Assembly: GCA_024349245.1 (NCBI GenBank)
Contig: JALDNG010000750.1
Location: forward strand, 1-64,000
DNA length: 64,000 nucleotides
Direction: 5' to 3'
From: Neodontobutis hainanensis
Lineage: Eukaryota; Chordata; Actinopteri; Gobiiformes; Odontobutidae
The stretch's first letter is position 1, and every line of letters starts with the position of its first letter. The translations under genes were made by a program, and so were the position numbers. This document shows, piece by piece, positions 32,975-44,469 of this stretch. The notes under the pieces are model-generated. The model saw only the letters and a program-made list of their open reading frames with translations. It was not told where the DNA came from and did no database searches.

Positions 32975-34187
32975 GATTGTGTTGGTTTCTTTGAGTCTTT
33001 ATTCTTTATTCTTTTTCTTCTTCCTCACTTTCTTGCTTTTGGGTTTGACCTCTGGCAGCTTGGGGTTCAAAGATGGCCCAGACCTGGTCAGGTCAGAAGT
33101 CTGGCTCATCTCAGGATCGAGCAAACACCCTGGACAGAGAGGACTTTGCCCGGGTGGAGAGGAGCGAACCATCCAGCAGGTCAGGCTGGGAGAAGGACCT
33201 CATGGCTGGTGAACTGCTGGGTCTGTAATGTGTGCTACTTCCTAACATGGGGAGGTGGATGTGTTCATTTCTGATGTAACGGCTGCTGTAGGACATGACA
33301 ACATGTTGCCAGGAACTCAGAGGGGTGGCAGAGAAGGGGTGGCCCGGCGGAGTCCTCTTTGGCTCTTGGAGACATGTCCACAGAGCCATGTGGCGTGACT
33401 GCCTCCACGGCCGTCTGAAAGGTTTTAAGGATACGGTCGCGTTTCTGTTTTTCCTTCTTCTGCCGGGATTCCACCTTCTTCAGATGGCGTCGGTGATTCC
33501 TCATCATCTGTTTTCCTGTATCTGCTAGTCCCCTGCAGGAATAAAAATGTCCCATTGATGGCATCAGTAACATGTCACTGATGTCTCTAGAAGTCATTCA
33601 AAATATGACTCACCTGTAATCTACCATTCCTGTCCTGTCACGATCAAGTCTCTGAATCAGCTCCTCTCTCTGGTACTGATCCTAAAGTAGTGTTGATCGC
33701 TATTAACAAAAACAAGTTTTAAAGACACATTTTGGCATGCTTTTAATTACTGTAATAAATGTCTATGACTAGTGCTGTTGACAAAAGATTAAGAAACACA
33801 TAAATAAAATATCATAAAATATTTTTAAAGGCAAAAAAAAAAATCACAAACCTGCACTTCTTTCTGAACTCACAACGGATCTCGCATGGTGCCATCTTTG
33901 TCAATATTTTGAAAGAAATCCCAAAGTCGCAGTTTGCGCTCATCTAAATAATCCTTTAAAAAATCAGAGAGGACATAGTATATTAACACCAACAACAATG
34001 TATAAACAAGAACAGATCTAAGGTAACGATAGTGTATGACAAAACGGACCTGGAGGACTTTCATTGGATCAACAGGTTTTGGGGACTTCTTGGCAATAAA
34101 GCCTCTCACCCCACCATACTGAACATCCAGACTGGGCTGACATGTCGGCTCCAACAGATGCACAAAGCTCTCATTTACCAGAACGCT
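32975..34187 (-). pseudogene. 3' exons of an EF-hand protein gene
   Basis: Minus-strand exons with good borders: 34187-34050 (..YGGVRGFIAKKSPKPVDPMK), 33953-33852 (RKLRLWDFFQNIDKDGTM, an EF-hand loop), 33681-33614 (EELIQRLDRDRTGMVDY, a second EF-hand) and 33532 downward (basic KKVESRQKKEKQK helix and a Ser-rich tail that in another phase ends KPKSKKVRKKK). The second exon has a stop right after the first EF loop and the last exon needs at least two frame changes. Upstream exons are not in the window before the 35.5-kb repeat. The exact family is not identified. Confidence 0.55.
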
Positions 34188-34189
34188 CT

Positions 34190-35526
34190 GATTGTTACAC
34201 ATAACAGTTTTTCTATTATAATTATGACACTACACATGGAACATTGATGCTCTTTAAGTTTCACTCACACAAATGTTCATTTCCCTTTGTACCTGGAACC
34301 AACAGCCTTCAAGGATTACAGATTTACACATTTGACTCTTTACCGACCCTTTTCAGATCCTTACAACTGTTTATTCAGACTGAGGAAAACCGAAGGAGAT
34401 TTGATTAGCAATTCTTTGCTAATCAGCCCCAGATGTTCCCGATGTGTGTTAAGAGACAGCAACAAGGAGTAAACCTTATTAACAACTTTGTTTTTCACCA
34501 CTTCAAAGGACAATGTAGGTGCTATCTTTCCAGAGACCAGACGGACTAGCGCCAAAGTTGACACAGTAATCTTTTGATATAAAGCGTCAATTGATAAGAC
34601 TCCTCAACTCAATAAGAATGTCTTTGATGTATTCCTCTAGAATGATCGAACACTGCCCTCTTTTGGTTAAGCAGAGTAACGACTCTGCTTCGAATTTGAA
34701 GACCATCTTCATGTTATGTGCATTAAAAGTGTGCTTTAAAGTCTATCGTAGTTAATGTGTACTCTTCATATTGTTCCTTACAAGATCTTGAGTGATAACG
34801 ATATAAAAGACTTCTTTCTTCATCACCTTTACAGCTGTCTGTGTAATAAAATGGATTATTCTATGCTTTCAGGTCACGCATGGAATGTATGAATAATGCG
34901 CATGTGTTTGGTATTAACAAAATCGTAAAAACATTTCCTATGCCTTTATGCTACAATGCAAAAGCAATATTTTAAATGTGTTTAATTTCTGTTATTTGGT
35001 GAGCAGAGAAGTTTATTCCCAAATGCTAAACTTTAGTAAAACTCCCTTTACCAAACCACGTGAAACATGCCTCTTTTCGCCAGTACAAAAGTAGTGCAAA
35101 TCTAGCTCTGCTTCTTGTTATCTCGCCTCTTCTACTTGGTCGCTCTTCTCGCCTCGCCTCGTGTCTTCTTCTCTTAAGCTTGTTTCTACGCCTTGCGCAC
35201 CTTCTAAAATCTCCGCTATTTAATTTACTGCATCTTTCAAGTTTCTAGCCCGCAGCACAAACCGTGCAAACGTGAATTTTTCATCTTTTAAAGACTCAAC
35301 GCATTGATTTTGTTTTGAAAAACTTTCCTGCTGGACAACGCCATTGTTAAACTTGTATAATCTTCAATAAAACCCCCAAAAGACATTAAAGGTTTCTTTG
35401 TTTTTATTAAGAAATGTTCGAAAACTAGGAAGAATTTGCTTCCTTTAGATTGAGACTTATTAACATAATTAGTTCCCAGAACTATGAATCTGGGTGGTGC
35501 CCCCTAACGAGAGAATATTCAGCAGA
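34190..35526. other. Unassigned, with promoter-like motifs
   Basis: It contains ATATAAAAGAC near 34800 followed by AATAAAATGG near 34850, and CTTCAATAAAACC near 35365. The spacing would suit decayed LTRs on the plus strand, but no paired repeat was found. Confidence 0.3.
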
Positions 35527-36640
35527 GCCGAGATCCCAAACTGGCAGATGGCTTGCCAGTTCACCAGCCACAACCACCAGAGGGCGCATTTATGGTTTTC
35601 CACTTTTAAAAGTGACAGACCACTTTTGATGGTTTATGATGACTGACGGCCATGGTTCTAGCCTCTACGAAAACAGTCCGGCCGTCCGCCACTTTTGTTA
35701 AAACGGCTGCTCGGACTTTGGCCACGATCCTAATGTATATGCGACTTTACTCAACAGGTCAGAGAAAATAGAATATATTTATATTATTAAAAATGCACAC
35801 ACATAATTGAAATAGAAAAGGCGTTTTGACAGCTGTTATGATCAAAGCCGTAAATCGTTAATTATGTGCTCATCTATACAAACTATGTGTTTGGTACATT
35901 ACTGTTAGCCTAGCCACTTAGCCAGACTATGAATCGAGCTCAGAGTGATTTTTGGACTTAGAACGCAAATGACCACCAATTATTTGTTCTTCATGTTAAT
36001 ATAGTAATTTGAAGGTTTTATACAATGTGCTATTCACGTTTAGGAGAAATAAAGAAGCAAAAAACATGATTCTATTGTGGTCTTTTTAATGCCACCTCCT
36101 TTTGATGCAGTTTTAATCAGAGGTCAGGTCACTTTCTGAAAGACAATATTTAAATACAATGGCTTCTTATAGTTTATTCTTATAAGTATGCAGTTTTATA
36201 ATATAAATCTTTTAAATGGCATAGTATTTACACACATTGTGCTCTACTTGGTTCAAACACTACTTTATATTCACCAAAGAGGGCGACAAAGACTTTATTT
36301 ACTCCATGTATCAATGGTGTATGGGCTGTAGTCTGCAGACAGATCCCTTGACAAATTGGTCGTTTTGACAAAGCCAGTGCCTTAGGTTTAGATTTAAATA
36401 TCTTAGACTGTTAAAAAATTATTACAAACTCCTCGCTGGTAAAAACTTTGATAATTTAACTGATCTAAAGTAATACACCATAACATATTTCCAACAATTT
36501 GCAGCTGAACAAAAAAGGTGTTTTAAAAAAAGGTGTTTTAAAAGTGGAAAACCACTTTTAAAAGTGGCAAGCCATAAATGCGCCCTCTGGTGGTTGTGGC
36601 TGGTGAACTGGCAAGCCATTTGCCAGTTTGGGATCTCGGC
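35527..36640. mobile_element. 1.1-kb element with about 90-bp terminal inverted repeats
   Basis: GCCGAGATCCCAAACTGG at 35527 is repeated in reverse complement ending at 36640. The inverted match extends through CCACAACCACCAGAGGGCGC to about 35620 and 36535. Each arm holds its own small palindrome (AACTGGCA..TGCCAGTT). No transposase frame is present and the flanks show no clear target duplication. Confidence 0.8.
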
Positions 36641-37157
36641 GTTCTCAAAATATTTTGACATCAAAATATTAATTTATTAATTTACATAATTTATATTCAT
36701 ATTGATTATTAATTAATAGATATTCACTGTAGGAGCCAGAATGGTATATATTATTCGTCTACAGATTGCTTTTGTCTGGTTGCCAGGGTGAGGTGTGGGT
36801 CATGTGGGTGTAGGCGGTGACAGCTCTTGGTTTCAAAGGTGGCACTCACTGTCACTCAGGTATAGGAGGAGAGAGGGAAGCGGGTAGCCGTAGTATTTGT
36901 TGACTGCAAGCGCTTTGCTAAACGCTCACAATCTGAAGTATTTTAACTGTGTACATGTGCCAACTGAGCAGTCAATTAAATAAACCGCATAAGCATCCAT
37001 TCTGGGACTCGGTGTCAATGTGTTTAAGCCGCAGCTCGTCACGCAATATACAGGACCCGCATCGGCCTCCAAGCGATTTAAGGAAACTAAGGAGTCGCTG
37101 CTACATTCACTACACCTTATACACACTGAGGAAACGCTGTAAAGTAAAAGTACTTAC
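36641..37157. other. Unassigned between inverted-repeat element and recombinase-like gene
   Basis: No frame supported. It contains a GTGGGTGTAGGCGG-like GC patch. Confidence 0.3.
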
Positions 37158-37743
37158 TTTAAATGCCATCACGGCTTCTGGTCGCTAGAAGTACCTCAGG
37201 ACAAAGATGGCTTCGCAGCAGTACCGGAACATTATCATTTGGTCTTCTTCCAAATGCTGCTGGTCCTGGAGCTTCCTGTGGATGCCCAGCATGCCTCTGA
37301 TACTGAGGACTCTCTGGCAGTCTTGGAGAGTCGGCTGAACTAGAATGATTAGATGAAAAAACAAAAAAAACAAATAAGCCATTGTTCCAATATTAAATTT
37401 AATGACTCTGCATTAAATGAAAAGTAACTAGTACTAGTGGATAACAAATCACTTGCAGTGCCTGGTGGTCAGTGATGGATTCAGCCTGTGCGCCCTGTGC
37501 AGCCTCAGGGTCATTCAGGATCAAAAAATGTCTTTCACGCAGGTCTTCCAGAAGAGCCTTTCTGGATGCCTCATCGGGGTAGCGCTTGACCATGGCATTG
37601 TAGTCCCAGGTTCTGCCTCGAAGGGTCCAGGCCTTCGTGGACTTTTTGGCTCTCTCCACCTCTGCTTTCCTCTCCTCATCAGTCTGGTTCTTCATGCAGA
37701 GCATCAACACGTGGTTAGGCAGCATCTCCTGTGGCTTGAAACA
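37158..37743 (-). pseudogene. Tyrosine-recombinase-like gene, truncated second copy
   Basis: Two exons on the minus strand. 37743-37453 encodes CFKPQEMLPNH...TWDYNAMVKRYPDE..RKALLEDLRERHFLILNDP, paralogous to the 40493-40038 exon. 37334-37158 is paralogous to the 39177-38971 exon but has a stop where the paralogue reads Gln (FVLRYF-stop-RPEA against ILGHFQRPGA), consistent with a C-to-T nonsense change. Later exons are missing on its left side. Confidence 0.6.
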
Positions 37744-38007
37744 CTGCAAAGGAAAGGAAATGATGCGACGATCCTTGTCGTTGCAAGAGAAAGAAAAAAT
37801 ATTCAATACAACAACAAGAAAATAACCAATGCCTGTAATACACACAAACATAGAGTCCATTGAAATACTAATGAGTTGGGTCACTGCTACTTAAGTTGAT
37901 TTATACACAGAAACACAAAGTAAATGTAATGTGGATAATTGGCCGTCCATCCTTTATGACTTTAGCCATCTTCACTGCAGTTGGGTCAAGTTTTGAGCAT
38001 TTTGCTG

Positions 38008-40493
38008 TCAGCGAGAACATTCCACTCGCCTCTTCTCTGCCCTGGGGTCCTCTTCGCCAGAGTCGCCAGACGAGGAGCTGCAAAATTAAAAAAGGTTTTA
38101 AGGTTACACACTGACAAACTGATGGATGAGCATTGAGAGACATAATTATAACTGTTTCAGATAACTGCATACCGTGTCAGCGAGCTGAGCAGGTTTGAAG
38201 TGGCCACAACAGTGTCCAGAGTCTTCATCCAGTAGTGCTGGTTTGCCACTGCCGTCGAATGGGCCATGTAGGGGGCCACAGACGCCTTCTGCTCCTCTGT
38301 GAAGTTGGCAGCCACATCTGTCTCCACGGTCCTGTGTATCTGCTGGCTCGGGATGTTTGGCAGTTTGTAGCTGCAATGGGGCAGAAATATGAGATGAAAC
38401 TCCCAAATTTGAATCATTTTCTTTGAGGCTGAGCCGTTTAATAAATGCACAAATACGTTATTAGTTGAATGCTAATCCAACATAAACTTTTAGGTCTTAT
38501 GGACTGCTGTTAATACTTACTGTTGGTGCAGACGAGCGAGGTCATTGGTTGCACTTCTAATCTTGGTGCCCGACGATGACACAAACAACTTGTTAGACTT
38601 GAGCCATGTGTAGTATGCGTCCAGCATCTGCAAAGAGAAAAAAAAATAGATCTGATAATATCTGTTGGTTCATTGCTGGTGACACTATGTTTCATGGTAA
38701 GGCAATTTAGCCTGTCCAAAGTGTACTTACTGCTGCCTCCTCCATTGTGAGGGCAAACATGGCAATCTGCATTGTTGCAGTCTTGTGTTCACTTACTGCA
38801 ACACACACCTTTCCACCAGAATTTTTTATCGTCCCACTCTGCTGTCCATAAAAACAAAAAATAAAAAAAACACAGTGAATAACTGACATAAACGTCCTCT
38901 TTGCAGACTACCTAATATAATCTGTTTAGGCTGATGCCCCCACAAAAACTGAGGTCTTACTGACACTTACTGTTATTCCCTCCAATGCTCCTGGTCTCTG
39001 GAAGTGGCCGAGGATCAGGATTGCTTCACAGTAATACCGAACATGGTCTTTTCCTCTGAAGCCATGTGGTCACCTTCCAGCAGACTCCCATAAATGGACA
39101 GCATGTCTTTCTTGGCCTTCTGGAGGACGGCCTGGCACTCCTGAAGGCTCTTCTCACCCTCTGCGAACCGGTCATACCTAGAATGACATACAAGACCACA
39201 ATGCGGCGTATAACTAGACATGTCTGTATCACATAACCCCATATGTACAGCCAGCACATAAGTACAATCAACATGGAGGAAGTCATCAAAGAAAAACAAA
39301 TGGAAAGCAGATTAGCAACTGACCTGGTTTTACACATGACCTTGCTGTTGGACTTGGCCACTGGCTTTCTGATGGAAGCGAGGAGGTCGATGTAGGCTTG
39401 GCACTTCCTGTAGTCAGGATCTGCTGCAGCCAAGCTCAGGTGGGTCTTCAAACACTGAACAAACCGGATCATGTTTTTGATATAGTTCAGAATGGTGGCT
39501 GGGCCCATGTAAGCGCGCCGGAGTTGGGTGAGGTAATCTTTGGTCTCAGTGGACTTTAGCAGGAAGTCCAAGCTGATTTCATCCCCACTTGGCTGGATGT
39601 ACCTCAGCATCCTGGAGACGTTGTCTACCTGTGATGAAAGAAAAAGAAGTGTGAGATTATGTAGTGAGAAGAAAGCCACACCCCTAATAAAGCTCTGTTG
39701 TATCCGAGTTCCCTTCCTATATGGAATGTAATAGCTGCTCTACACGTGCTGTGCTACTATATATTAAAACATTTCCGGTCACAGAGAGTAATACGGAGCA
39801 GACTTTTAAAAATCAAATGGGATGCATCTTACCTCCTGCTGGCAGTTTGGGACCAGCAGGGTGTTGATCAAGTAGCCCTTGAAGTAGAGCTGTAGAGCCC
39901 TATTTGTGTCATCTTGACCCTGACATTTATGCTGTACTGAGCTTGATCTCTGAAAAATACAGACAGAAGAAAATGAGCTCAAACCTTGCAGTTTGTTCAC
40001 AGTTTCTGGACTGATGTGTGCGAGGTTTAGAACTTACTTTTGCCATGTTCGGTCGCTTGGATCGGTGGTGCTGCCTTCGAGCTGCTATCCTCCACCACCG
40101 AGACGCCACCGCCGCCGAGCTGACACCGCCGCCGAGAGCTGACACCGCCGCTCGAGAGCTGTCACCGCCGCCGAGAGCTGACACCGCTGCTACAGAAGGT
40201 TCACTGGCTGTGGGAACGGCAGCCGTGCTGGTGGACCTCTCTTCGTACTCCAGGTCTGCTTGGTTAGAAGCATTAGCCACAAAACTTTCTTTGGAGGAGC
40301 TCTTCCAGAAGAGCCAGCCCAGGTTTGTAGGGGTAACGTTTGAGCATTTCCTTGTAGTCCCAGCTCCGGGCTTGCCGTGTCCACACCTTCGCAGACTCCT
40401 TGGCTCTCTTCGCCTCCTTCTGCTGTTCTTTGGTTGCATTTCCTTTCATGCAAACTTTGCTCAGATGCGTCAGCATCTCCTGTGGTTTTTCAC
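38008..40493 (-). CDS. Crypton-related tyrosine-recombinase-like gene
   Basis: Minus-strand exons: 40493-40038 (KPQEML..WDYKEMLKRYP, then an Ala/Ser repeat), 39949-39833, 39628-39324 (VDNVSRMLRYIQPSG...), 39177-38971 (RYYCEAILILGHFQRPGALEG, one frame break), 38841-38731 (VAVSEHKTATMQIAMFAL), 38627-38521 (LDAYYTWLKSNKLFVSSSG), 38370-38173 and 38077-38008 ending at a stop. The 38370 exon has IHRTVETDVA and then YMAHSTAVANQHY. The Arg, His and terminal Tyr are placed like the catalytic residues of tyrosine recombinases. The family is probably a domesticated or relic Crypton-type recombinase expanded in fish. Its function is unknown. Phases join well from 39949 onward except for the break in the 39177 exon. 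Confidence 0.55.
40105..40192. repeat. GC-rich minisatellite in the recombinase-like exon
   Basis: About four imperfect units of GCCGCCGAGAGCTGACACC, coding an Ala-Val-Ser-Ala-Leu-Gly-Gly-Gly repeat on the minus strand. Confidence 0.85.
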
Positions 40494-40524
40494 ACAGCAA
40501 GTGTGCTGAACTGCTTGCCCAAGA

Positions 40525-41060
40525 TAGGTCACATTTTGACAAGTTAACTGTTAATCTGTAATGTGCTCCACCCACAAAGACGAACAAACCACCAAGTCAT
40601 TAAAGATATGCTTCACAAAAAGACAATACAGACAACTCTACATGCATAAGCCTCTGAAATGTGGCGGGCGCATTACACATGCCAAAGGCCATAACAGAAT
40701 ACTGAAGGAAGTCATCAGGTGTAATTGGCACGTTCAGTTAAAGGAACCTGCATCAAAATCATGACTGAGCACATGAGTCTGAGAGGGCACATCAGCAAAC
40801 AGTGACCTATTGGGCTGAATTACATTCACCATTTCATTCTGCTGAGAATCTAAAAGGTGGAACAATAAAACTGACAAACTTTTTAAAGCCTCCGAGTTGG
40901 AAAATTTACCCTGAGTCAAAGCCCCGGACCACGAGTCATTTTCAATTTCAGTACAGGACAGCTCTTGTTTACCAGCCGCTAAACTAATTCACGGCTCGGA
41001 GTGTTCAGCACTTGACAGCTCTTGCTTACCAGCTGCTAATTTGCGGCTTGGAGCGTTCAG
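40525..41060 (-). pseudogene. Reverse transcriptase remnant of Gmr1-like element 2
   Basis: Minus reading: ALTQGKFSNSEALKSL and SLFADVPSQTHVLSHD match the RT lead of element 1 (ALTHGKLLNSEVL, LFSDVP). After a deletion, pieces of the palm follow: MCNAP-like text, a DLVVCSSLWVEH string that corresponds to the end of the YLDD box, and LTVNLSKCDL. RNase H is absent. Confidence 0.75.
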
Positions 41061-41068
41061 CACCGGAC

Positions 41069-41604
41069 TACGGTGGCCGAGACAGCTCAACACGCTGCAA
41101 ATGAAGAAAGCACCAGCAAATAAAGAAAACATCTTCATCAGTTTGACAACACGCGCGCTGCAAATCCTCACAACACATGCAAATACAAAAACGCGCTGCA
41201 AATAACACAGACCACAACGGAAATGTTTTAAGAGACACCTTTGAGTGACGAACCCCTAATGGGACCTGCTTATTGTTTGCTCGCCTGTCGCGTTGTTGTC
41301 AGTGTTGTTGTCACTGACCTGAAAGGTGAGTTTTTTTTTTTTACTTTTAGATCATGATCGTATAATTGCTTAGTCGTTTGGATATTGTTGGCCTAAATAT
41401 ATTGTTCGTCACTCAAATGAGTCCCCTTAAAACATTTACGTTGTGGTCTGTGTTATTTGCAGCGCGTTTTTGTATTTGCAGCGCGTTTTTGTATTTGCAT
41501 GTGTTGTGAACTTTGCAGCGCGTGTTGTCAAACTGATGAAGATGTTTTCTTTATTTGCTGGTGCTTTCTTCATTTGCAGCGTGTTGAGCTGTCTCGGCCA
41601 CCGT
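41069..41604. mobile_element. hAT-like palindromic MITE
   Basis: About 165-bp terminal inverted repeats: TACGGTGGCCGAGACAGC at 41069 and its complement ending at 41604, each containing TTTGCAGCGCG strings. The spacer is about 190 bp. The flanks CACCGGAC (41061-41068) and ACCGGAC (41605-41611) give a 7-8-bp target duplication, as in hAT elements. It has no transposase. The open frames on both arms are mirror products of the repeat. Confidence 0.85.
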
Positions 41605-41823
41605 ACCGGACAGCTCCTGACAGGCCCGCAAATGAATACGGGTCTCAGTGTTCTCAACCGCGAGCAACGCTGCAGACTGGCGCTCTGCCACCACCAAGTA
41701 CGAGTCATTTCGGTCATAATAAGATTTTAACATGTTCACATGGCAAAGGCGTGCCACGCCGGCGGTCAGGTGTGAAAATCAAGTAGTCTCTGTCACCCAG
41801 TTTCTTTTTCACAACATAACATT

Positions 41824-42905
41824 ACCTCAGGCAGTAAGGGTTGCAGTAACACATCCAGCACCAGCAGTGACAACAATCTCTCTCTGAACGTGGAGAAGAC
41901 GAAGGAGATTGTTGTTGACTTCAGGAGAGCGCACACTCATCATGTTCCTCTGACCATCAACGGTGCGACTGTGGAGAGAGTAAACAGCACCAAGTTCCTG
42001 GGTGTGCACATCGCAGAGGACCTCTCCTGGACTGAAAACACAGCAGAACTGGCCAAGAAATCACAACAGTGTCTCTACTTCCTCTGCAAACTGAGGAGAG
42101 CCAGAGCCCCACCCCATCATGTACACCTTCTACTGAGGCACCATCGAGCATCCTGTCGAGCTGCATCACTGTGTGGTAGGGCGCCTGCAACGCGCCCTGC
42201 CGAAAGACTCTGCAATGCAAAGTGAGAGCAGCTGAGAAGATCATTGGTGTCTCTCTTCCCTCCCTCCAGCACATTTACAGAACACGCCTCATCCGCAAAG
42301 CCCTCTGCATTGCACGTGACCCCCACCCATCACACAGCTTCTCCAGCCTGCTGCCATCAGGAGGAGAGGACCAGCAGACTGAAGGACAGCTTACTCCACC
42401 AGGCTGTCAGGAGCTGAACTCGCGCCCGAACCTTTTCTGCCCACTGAACTATGACCCCTACCCACACATATATATGATGACATGCACCAGTCACTTTGTG
42501 CAGCATTGGTCTGCTCACGACCTCATTCTCCATGGAACTGCCATCATTCCACTACATCATCAGTCAGTTAAATAACTGCTCTTGAGCCCACTTCAATCAG
42601 ACTTAATAAGCTTTTGTTTTTGCACTAAAAGTTTTATCTGCACTGTTGCTCACTTCAATGATTTGCACTCTGCCTTTTGCCTTGCACTGCTTTATTTTTC
42701 TTTATTTAACTTTATTTTTGATTTTATTATGCCTTTTATAACATTTTCTTAGTGTATAATTGTACAGTTGTATCTACATTTTATATTTTGATCTAGATTT
42801 TTAGGCTTTAATGTTATCTGTGTGGGTCTGAGTGTAACGCAATTTCGATTCTCTGTATGTATGTACTGTACCTGTAGAAGAATTGACATTAAAGCAGACT
42901 TGAAA
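41824..42905 (+). mobile_element. Rex1/CR1-like LINE 3' portion
   Basis: The plus-strand frame 41890-42225 gives NVEKTKEIVVDFRRAHT, then INGATVERVNSTKFLGVHI, the post-palm part of a non-LTR reverse transcriptase. After frame changes, SLPSLQHIYRTRLIRKA and a 3' UTR ending GCAGACTTGAAACTTGAAA follow. It is 5'-truncated and inserted within the integrase C-terminal region of the Gmr1-like element, antisense to it. Confidence 0.85.
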
Positions 42906-43800
42906 CTTGAAATAAGGACCACTGTAACAATCCTGTAAACTGGAACCGGAAATCGGTAACAGAACCAAAACCTTTTCACCAGGCAAGAACTCTCCATGTT
43001 CAGCCCGCTTATCAAACCACCCTTTCATCTTATTTTCTGCACACTCAAGATTTTCTTTTGCCAGCTCACACGCACGGCAGAGCCTGGACCGAAACACACT
43101 GACAAAATCCAAAAGATTTTGTTTTGTCTCTCCTGTTAACCACTGATATTTTAAGAGCCTCAATGGCCCACGCACCGTGTGCAAAGACTAAGTCACACGG
43201 ACTAAAGCCTAAAGATTCCTGTAGTGTATTCCTGTCTCTGATAGCAAACATTAACACACATATCCCCTCATCCCAGTCCTTAGCAAACTCCAAACAGTAA
43301 GTGCGTAACATAGACTCGGGATGGTAAGCACTGGAGCAACAATGTTTAATGCTCAACTGTTTTAACACTTGGGAAAATCCTCGAGACATGAAATTAGAAC
43401 CGTGATCTCTCTGGATTATTTTCGGCAAGCCAAACAATGAAAAGAACTTTGTCAAAGCCTTTACAATGGCTGGAATGGTCATTTTACGCTGGGGAAACAC
43501 TTCAGGAAACCGAGTAGAAGTACACATGACCGTCAACAGAAATTTATTACCAGACTTTGAGCGAGTAAGAGGACCCACACAATCAACCAAGACCCTCTCA
43601 AAAGGCTCACCAACAACTGGGATTGGACACAGAGTAGCCGGAGGTATGGTTTGATTTGGTTTTCTTCCAATCTGACACATGTGACACAATTTGATATAAC
43701 TAGCCACATCTTTCTTTAAGCCTGGCCAAAAATGCCTCAAAATTCAGTCATAGGTCTTTCTAACCCCAAATGACCAGAAAATGGATTGTCATGGGCTAGA
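42906..43800 (-). pseudogene. Integrase of Gmr1-like element 2
   Basis: The minus frame 43066-43740 has CHMCQIGRKPNQTIPPAT (zinc-binding Cys pair), VLVDCVGPLTRSKSGNKFLLT (first Asp), QRDHGSNFMSRGFSQVL (second Asp region) and AYHPES near the third acidic residue, which is disturbed by a small deletion. 42906-43184 continues with the chromodomain-free C-terminus (PGEKVLVLLP, YSGPY). The final part lies beyond the LINE insertion at about 41815-41730 (DRDYLIFTPDRR). Confidence 0.87.
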
Positions 43801-43959
43801 GATATTTTCGCACGGCACCGAACAACAATCTGGGTCACACTCCGCCAATCATCCCAGCAGAAAAATGCCTTGATAACCATTTTCGCATGAGAATATGGTC
43901 ACTCAAAAAGTAACCTCGAGAAACATTTATATTTTCATCACTCACAATTTGTTCAAACA

Positions 43960-44465
43960 GCGTTGACAAAGTATGTCTCTCTTTGTTCTTTAATTAAATC
44001 CAGCCGTGACATAGTGACAGGTTCAGTGTCAATAGTAGAGTCAACTGATGTGATTTTTTCTTTGCTTTCACACAACGAACAGTCATTAAAGAAAGCCCCA
44101 CTCAGAAATTTTTCACTTAAGTCAAAATCATCATTAATTAACTCACTTCAGCGCTCTGAAGCAGCGCGTGTAACAGCACAAGAAGTAAACACATCAGGAC
44201 AGTTTTAGCAAGTTTATCTGGACTGTGGCTGACAATAGGTACAGGTGTTAACTCTGGTGTAATCATCACTTTATCTCCTGCCAAATCGTTCCCCATTATA
44301 ACAGAAACTACATTAATTGGCAAACCAGGCCGCACCCCAACGGCAGCGTCCCCTCACCATAGGTCTGACTGTAGAACAATTTTATGCAAAGGAACACCGA
44401 TGTCTTGAAGGTTAAAACCGCGCACAGGGACCAAAAAACACTCCTCATGCACCTGATTCAGATTT
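43960..44465 (-). pseudogene. Protease-to-integrase spacer of Gmr1-like element 2
   Basis: Minus reading gives CFLVPVRGFNLQDIGVPLHK, then VGVRPGLPINVVSVIMGNDLAGDKV. This is the stretch downstream of the aspartic protease in fish gypsy elements (the LLGNDLAG-type box). The protease start is at about 46290, on the other side of the L2-like insertion. Confidence 0.7.
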
Positions 44466-44469
44466 TCAC

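Noticed and set aside
35060..35248. Leu/Ser-rich frame
   Set aside because: No start context, splice borders or motif; composition matches CTTCTC-rich DNA.
41443..41786. Hydrophobic Cys-rich frames on both strands around 41.0-41.8 kb
   Set aside because: The two frames are mirror translations of the inverted repeats of the palindromic MITE.
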